8,843 nucleotides of DNA from Armatimonadota bacterium. GTDB taxonomy: Bacteria > Armatimonadota > Zipacnadia > Zipacnadales > JABUFB01. The translations under genes were made by a program, and so were the position numbers. The notes beneath the pieces were generated by a model, which saw nothing but the letters and a program-made list of their open reading frames with translations, was not told the origin of the DNA and searched no databases. Where the stretch lies: contig JAGPGE010000212.1 in the NCBI GenBank assembly GCA_018056145.1, positions 1-8,843 of the forward strand. The letters run 5' to 3'. Every line of letters begins with the position of its first letter. Within the stretch, counting starts at the first letter, position 1. Positions 6,399 to 8,843 of this stretch are shown here, one piece after another.

Positions 6399-6769
6399 TC
6401 GCTCTCTCCGATAGGCAGGAGCCGAACCCTGGCGCCCTGGGAGCTAACGGATATGATAGCGCCCTTCTCTATCGCCTCGGCCAGTTGGGTAACGGCCAGC
6501 ACCGCCAGGCGGCCCATCTCCGGCACTGGCAGGCTCCCCACGCGAAGCGTAACAACACTCGGAGAAGTGGCCCCGGTCAACGCGAGAATCGCCGGGAAAT
6601 CAAGGTCAACAGAGATCACAACCATCCCGCACTCGACTGCATAGGCGATGATTGCTTCGTCGCTCTTTCCGCCCAACCCTACATCCCGCACGTGCTCGGC
6701 CTCGTGGCCGAGTTCACGGAGCGCTTGCGCGACCAGGGGGGACAGCCCCTCATCGACGAGAAACCTCAC
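6395..6769 (-). CDS. DUF5615 PIN-like protein, putative toxin of a toxin-antitoxin pair
   Basis: Small (124 aa) PIN-like protein of the DUF5615 type, usually found beside DUF433 genes and predicted to be a ribonuclease toxin. Visible features: FLVDEGLS at 3-10 with Asp6 and Glu7, GHEAEHVRDVG (21-31), KSDEAIIAYA (35-44) with Asp37 and Glu38, and VVISVDLDFP (50-59) with Asp55 and Asp57. These acidic residues lie where the PIN fold places its metal-binding carboxylates, so the active site looks intact. The start is GTG (6769-6767) and overlaps the antitoxin stop by four bases (GTGA), the usual coupled arrangement. No separate Shine-Dalgarno is obvious. Nuclease activity is inferred from the family and not visible directly. 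Confidence 0.85.
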   Translation of the reverse strand: MRFLVDEGLSPLVAQALRELGHEAEHVRDVGLGGKSDEAIIAYAVECGMVVISVDLDFPAILALTGATSPSVVTLRVGSLPVPEMGRLAVLAVTQLAEAIEKGAIISVSSQGARVRLLPIGESE

Positions 6770-7014
6770 GCAGCCTCCTCGGAGAACGGAACATAGCCCT
6801 CAGATGCCAGATACGCCGCGTAGGCAAGGCACTGCTGGATGTCCTCGTCTTCCAGGTACGGGTAGTGCTCCAGGACGTCGGACGGGCTCGAGCCCCCTGC
6901 GAGCATGGACAACACGGTGCCGACCGTGACGCGCAGCCCGCGGATGCATGGCTTCCCGCCCATCTTCCCCGGCTCCACCGTGATTCGGTTCAGCTTGCCC
7001 GGAAGCGTCGCCAT
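6766..7014 (-). CDS. DUF433 family protein, putative antitoxin
   Basis: Protein of 82 aa with the DUF433 signature: RITVEPGKMGGKPCIRGLRV (10-29), TVGTVLSMLAGGSSPSDVLE (30-49) and HYPYLEDEDIQQCLAYAA (50-67). The family is a winged-helix/HTH-like DNA-binding fold and acts as antitoxin and probable autorepressor of the adjacent DUF5615 or VapC-like toxin; these roles come from family knowledge. The ATG at 7014 is preceded by a purine-rich AGAGGAAGGGGAG ribosome binding region. The gene lies 51 bp after pyrB in a gap that shows only this purine-rich leader (its first half reads like GC-rich linker), so it may be transcribed from the pyr operon. Its GC content resembles that of its neighbours, so any insertion here is not recent by that criterion. 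Confidence 0.88.
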   Translation of the reverse strand: MATLPGKLNRITVEPGKMGGKPCIRGLRVTVGTVLSMLAGGSSPSDVLEHYPYLEDEDIQQCLAYAAYLASEGYVPFSEEAA

Positions 7015-7065
7015 GGCTCCCCTTCCTCTTCGCTGCTCTGTCTGTTCGTCCGCTCCGCCGCTGAG

Positions 7066-8244
7066 TTACAACGTCCGCTGGACGCTGGTTTCCTCGCAGT
7101 ATACACACCGCAGGGCGCCGGGCTCGTCGTAGAAGAGCGGTTCCAGCGGCTCCTGGGTCGTGATGCATTTCGGGTTCGCGCAACGCGGACCCGTCACCAG
7201 CTTTGGCGCGGGCTTCGGCGGATCGGCTGCCTCGACGGAAGCGCACGAGGTGCAGGTGGCCGCATGACCGCGCAGGCCGAAAGAGCCCCGGCTTGCGGAG
7301 CCTTCCGCCATGCCAAGTAGCAGCGATATAAGCGCCATGCGCACCGGAACTCCCCCTGCAGCCTGTTTGAAGTAAAGGGCCCGCGGGTCGGCATCCACTG
7401 CGGGCGTGATCTCGTTCACCCGAGGCAGTGGGTGCAGGACGATCATGCCCTCGGGCCCGCGTTTCATGATCTCCGGCGTCAGGATGTACACGTTCTTGAC
7501 CCGCTCGTAGTCCTCGGGACGGTCAAAACGCTCCCGCTGGATGCGGGTCATGTACAGCACATCCAGCCCGGAGATGGCCTCCTCGAGACTCCCAACCTGG
7601 GCCGGACGGTTACCGGAGATTGCCTGGCACTCGCCCATCCACCGCTCGGGCATCTGGAGTTCTTTCGGGGCGATGCAGACGATTTCCGCCCCGAATCGCG
7701 CCATCATCGGCGCCAGCGAATGCACTGTGCGCCCGTACTTCAGGTCTCCGCAAAGCCCGACCTTGAGCCCGTCCAGTCTCCCCTGGGCGCGGCGGATGCA
7801 GAAGAGGTCAGTGAGCGTCTGGGTCGGGTGCTCATGGGGGCCGTCGCCCGCGTTTATGACCGGCACGCTGGAATAATCCGCCGCCACTTTCGCCGACCCG
7901 GCGAGGGGGTGGCGGATGACGATGATGTCCGAGTACCCGGCGGCCATCCGGATGGTATCGGCAAGCGACTCGCCCTTGCTCACCGAGCTGCCCGACGGGT
8001 CTGCGAAGCCGATGACCTGGCCGCCAAGGCGCAGCATGGCCGACTCGAAGGAAAGGCGGGTTCGGGTGCTGGGTTCGAAGAAGAGCGCTGCGAGGATGCG
8101 ATCCAGCGGCTCGGCCGGAGTGCGCTTGGACGAGTTGTCAAAGCCCACCGCGTCGGCCATGCCGTCGGCGACGTCAAGAATCTGCAGGATCTCGGCTGTG
8201 CTCAGATCCCCGAGAGCTACCAGACTGCGCCCGGCCAGTGACAC
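7066..8244 (-). CDS. pyrB: Aspartate carbamoyltransferase fused to a PyrI-like zinc domain
   Basis: Condenses carbamoyl phosphate and aspartate to carbamoyl aspartate, the committed step of pyrimidine synthesis. Residues 1 to about 315 are a complete catalytic chain: carbamoyl-phosphate site FEPSTRTRLSFE (56-67), SSVSKGES (86-93) with Lys90 from the neighbouring subunit, HPLAGSA (112-118), NAGDGPHEHPTQTLTD (131-146), GDLKYGRTVHSL (166-177), MTRIQRERF (232-240) and HPLPRVNEI (271-279). At 392 aa it is about 80 longer than E. coli PyrB (311). The tail (about 316-392) ends in CANPKC (355-360) and CVYC (380-383), matching the CX4C...CX2C zinc site of the PyrI regulatory chain. The nucleotide-binding half of PyrI is absent. 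Another CTSC pair lies at 331-334. The start is GTG (8244) with GGGAGGA 6 nt upstream. pyrF lies 41 bp upstream. Confidence 0.95.
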   Translation of the reverse strand: MSLAGRSLVALGDLSTAEILQILDVADGMADAVGFDNSSKRTPAEPLDRILAALFFEPSTRTRLSFESAMLRLGGQVIGFADPSGSSVSKGESLADTIRMAAGYSDIIVIRHPLAGSAKVAADYSSVPVINAGDGPHEHPTQTLTDLFCIRRAQGRLDGLKVGLCGDLKYGRTVHSLAPMMARFGAEIVCIAPKELQMPERWMGECQAISGNRPAQVGSLEEAISGLDVLYMTRIQRERFDRPEDYERVKNVYILTPEIMKRGPEGMIVLHPLPRVNEITPAVDADPRALYFKQAAGGVPVRMALISLLLGMAEGSASRGSFGLRGHAATCTSCASVEAADPPKPAPKLVTGPRCANPKCITTQEPLEPLFYDEPGALRCVYCEETSVQRTL

Positions 8245-8261
8245 CCGCGTTCCTCCCAGAT

Positions 8262-8273
8262 CGGCCCGGGCCG
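8262..8273. repeat. 12-bp perfect palindrome in the pyrF-pyrB gap
   Basis: CGGCCCGGGCCG is self-complementary and occupies the centre of the 41-bp pyrF-pyrB gap, close upstream of the pyrB ribosome binding site. Next to it, CCCA-CCG-TGGG could form a small stem overlapping the end of pyrF. No T-run follows either element. A protein-binding site, a weak RNA structure or chance in GC-rich DNA are all possible. Confidence 0.3.
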
Positions 8274-8285
8274 CCCCACGGTGGG

Positions 8286-8843
8286 TCAGCGGCTGTCCAG
8301 GGCGCGGTTGATATCTTCCCGCATATCACATGCGGCGGCGGCGGCGGCAGCGGCATACTCTTCGGGTGCGAACCGGTCGCGATAGGCGGCGTCGCGCCAG
8401 GCGAAGATGATGCCCCTGGATGAGTTGACCACGGCGCCCAGACCGTTCTCATCGAAGGCCCCGACGACCTCGCCCGCTCCCGCTCCCTGGGCTCCGTAGC
8501 CCGGTACGAGGAATGGCACAGTGGGCGCCTCGGCGCGCATCTGCGCGAGTTGTTCGGGGAAAGTCGCTCCCGCAACGGCCCCAACCGATGAATACCCGCA
8601 TTCGCCCACAAGTTCCCGGCCCCAGTTAGCGATGAGGTCTGTCATGACCTGGAAGATCGTGGTCCCACCCACATCCAGGTCCTGCAGTTCGCCGGAGGAC
8701 GGGTTGGAAGTCTTGGCGAGCACATACAGCCCCCGGCCCGTACGCGCCGCGATGTTCACGAAGGGCAGCACGCCGTCGCTGCCGAGATAGGCGTTGATTG
8801 TCAGCGCATCCGGGGCCGCAAGACCACCGGGCGGGTCAAGATA
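8286..8843 (-). CDS. pyrF: Orotidine 5'-phosphate decarboxylase, type 2 (5' end cut by window)
   Basis: Decarboxylates OMP to UMP, the final step of de novo pyrimidine synthesis. The last 185 codons are visible; the N-terminal part, which holds the catalytic Lys/Asp motif (DxKRxD), is outside the window. The frame enters at the right edge with ALTINAYLGSDGVLPFV, then has VLAKTSNPSSGELQDL, GYSSVGAVAGATFPEQL, FLVPGYGAQGAGAGEVV and AVVNSSRGIIFA. This order is characteristic of the longer type 2 OMP decarboxylases and not of the short E. coli type. The C-terminal helix carries eight alanines in a row encoded by a GCC-rich tract at about 8332-8355; alanine-rich helices are common here in the family. 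The stop TGA is 41 bp before pyrB. Start, ribosome binding site and full length cannot be judged. Confidence 0.94.
   Translation of the reverse strand, partial: YLDPPGGLAAPDALTINAYLGSDGVLPFVNIAARTGRGLYVLAKTSNPSSGELQDLDVGGTTIFQVMTDLIANWGRELVGECGYSSVGAVAGATFPEQLAQMRAEAPTVPFLVPGYGAQGAGAGEVVGAFDENGLGAVVNSSRGIIFAWRDAAYRDRFAPEEYAAAAAAAACDMREDINRALDSR

Noticed and set aside
6130..6414. Plus-strand open frame (about 94 codons) over the argG start and the gap upstream
   Set aside because: It overlaps the argG 5' end by 95 bp, has no Shine-Dalgarno on its strand and shows no recognised motif. The minus-strand frame in the same gap is at least coupled to its neighbour.
8332..8355. GCC-rich trinucleotide tract in pyrF as a microsatellite or phase-variation site
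   Set aside because: Repeat-unit changes would be in frame, and it encodes an alanine-rich terminal helix that is normal for type 2 PyrF.

Overview
This is a high-GC bacterial chromosomal segment (roughly 60-65% G+C by eye). It has strong Shine-Dalgarno sites and uses ATG and GTG starts. Every gene that can be supported lies on the minus strand, so the text below follows transcription order, from the right end of the window to the left. Both ends cut through genes: pyrF has lost its 5' part and pyrD its 3' part. The species cannot be named from the sequence. A PyrD1B/PyrK-type dihydroorotate dehydrogenase, an aspartate carbamoyltransferase with a fused zinc module, a divergent ArgG and a DUF433/DUF5615 pair would suit an uncultured or deep-branching bacterial lineage, but that is only a weak inference.

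Layout on the minus strand: partial pyrF (8843-8286); pyrB fused to a PyrI-like zinc domain (8244-7066); a DUF433 antitoxin gene (7014-6766) overlapping a DUF5615 PIN-like toxin gene (6769-6395); a short stop-interrupted reading frame (6398-6246); argG (6224-4977); a 115-bp gap with a strong GC hairpin; a rubrerythrin/ferritin-like gene (4861-4331); a secreted trypsin-like protease with a YbjN-like C-terminal domain (4226-3021); argH directly abutting it (3020-1497); pyrK (1424-630); and partial pyrD (630-1). The gaps are short (0-170 bp) and several junctions look translationally coupled: a GTGA overlap in the toxin-antitoxin pair, TGAATG at protease-argH and TGATG at pyrK-pyrD.

The core is de novo pyrimidine synthesis (pyrB, pyrD, pyrK, pyrF) interleaved with the last two steps of arginine synthesis (argG, argH). 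The two pathways compete for carbamoyl phosphate, so co-transcription would be logical. Three elements do not belong to either pathway: the toxin-antitoxin pair, the rubrerythrin-like protein and the protease. The most unusual proteins are the ATCase carrying only the zinc half of PyrI, and the HtrA-like protease whose PDZ domain is replaced by a YbjN-like domain. I see no complete new defence or mobile system, no tRNA or rRNA, no CRISPR array and no insertion sequence. No gap exceeds 170 bp.
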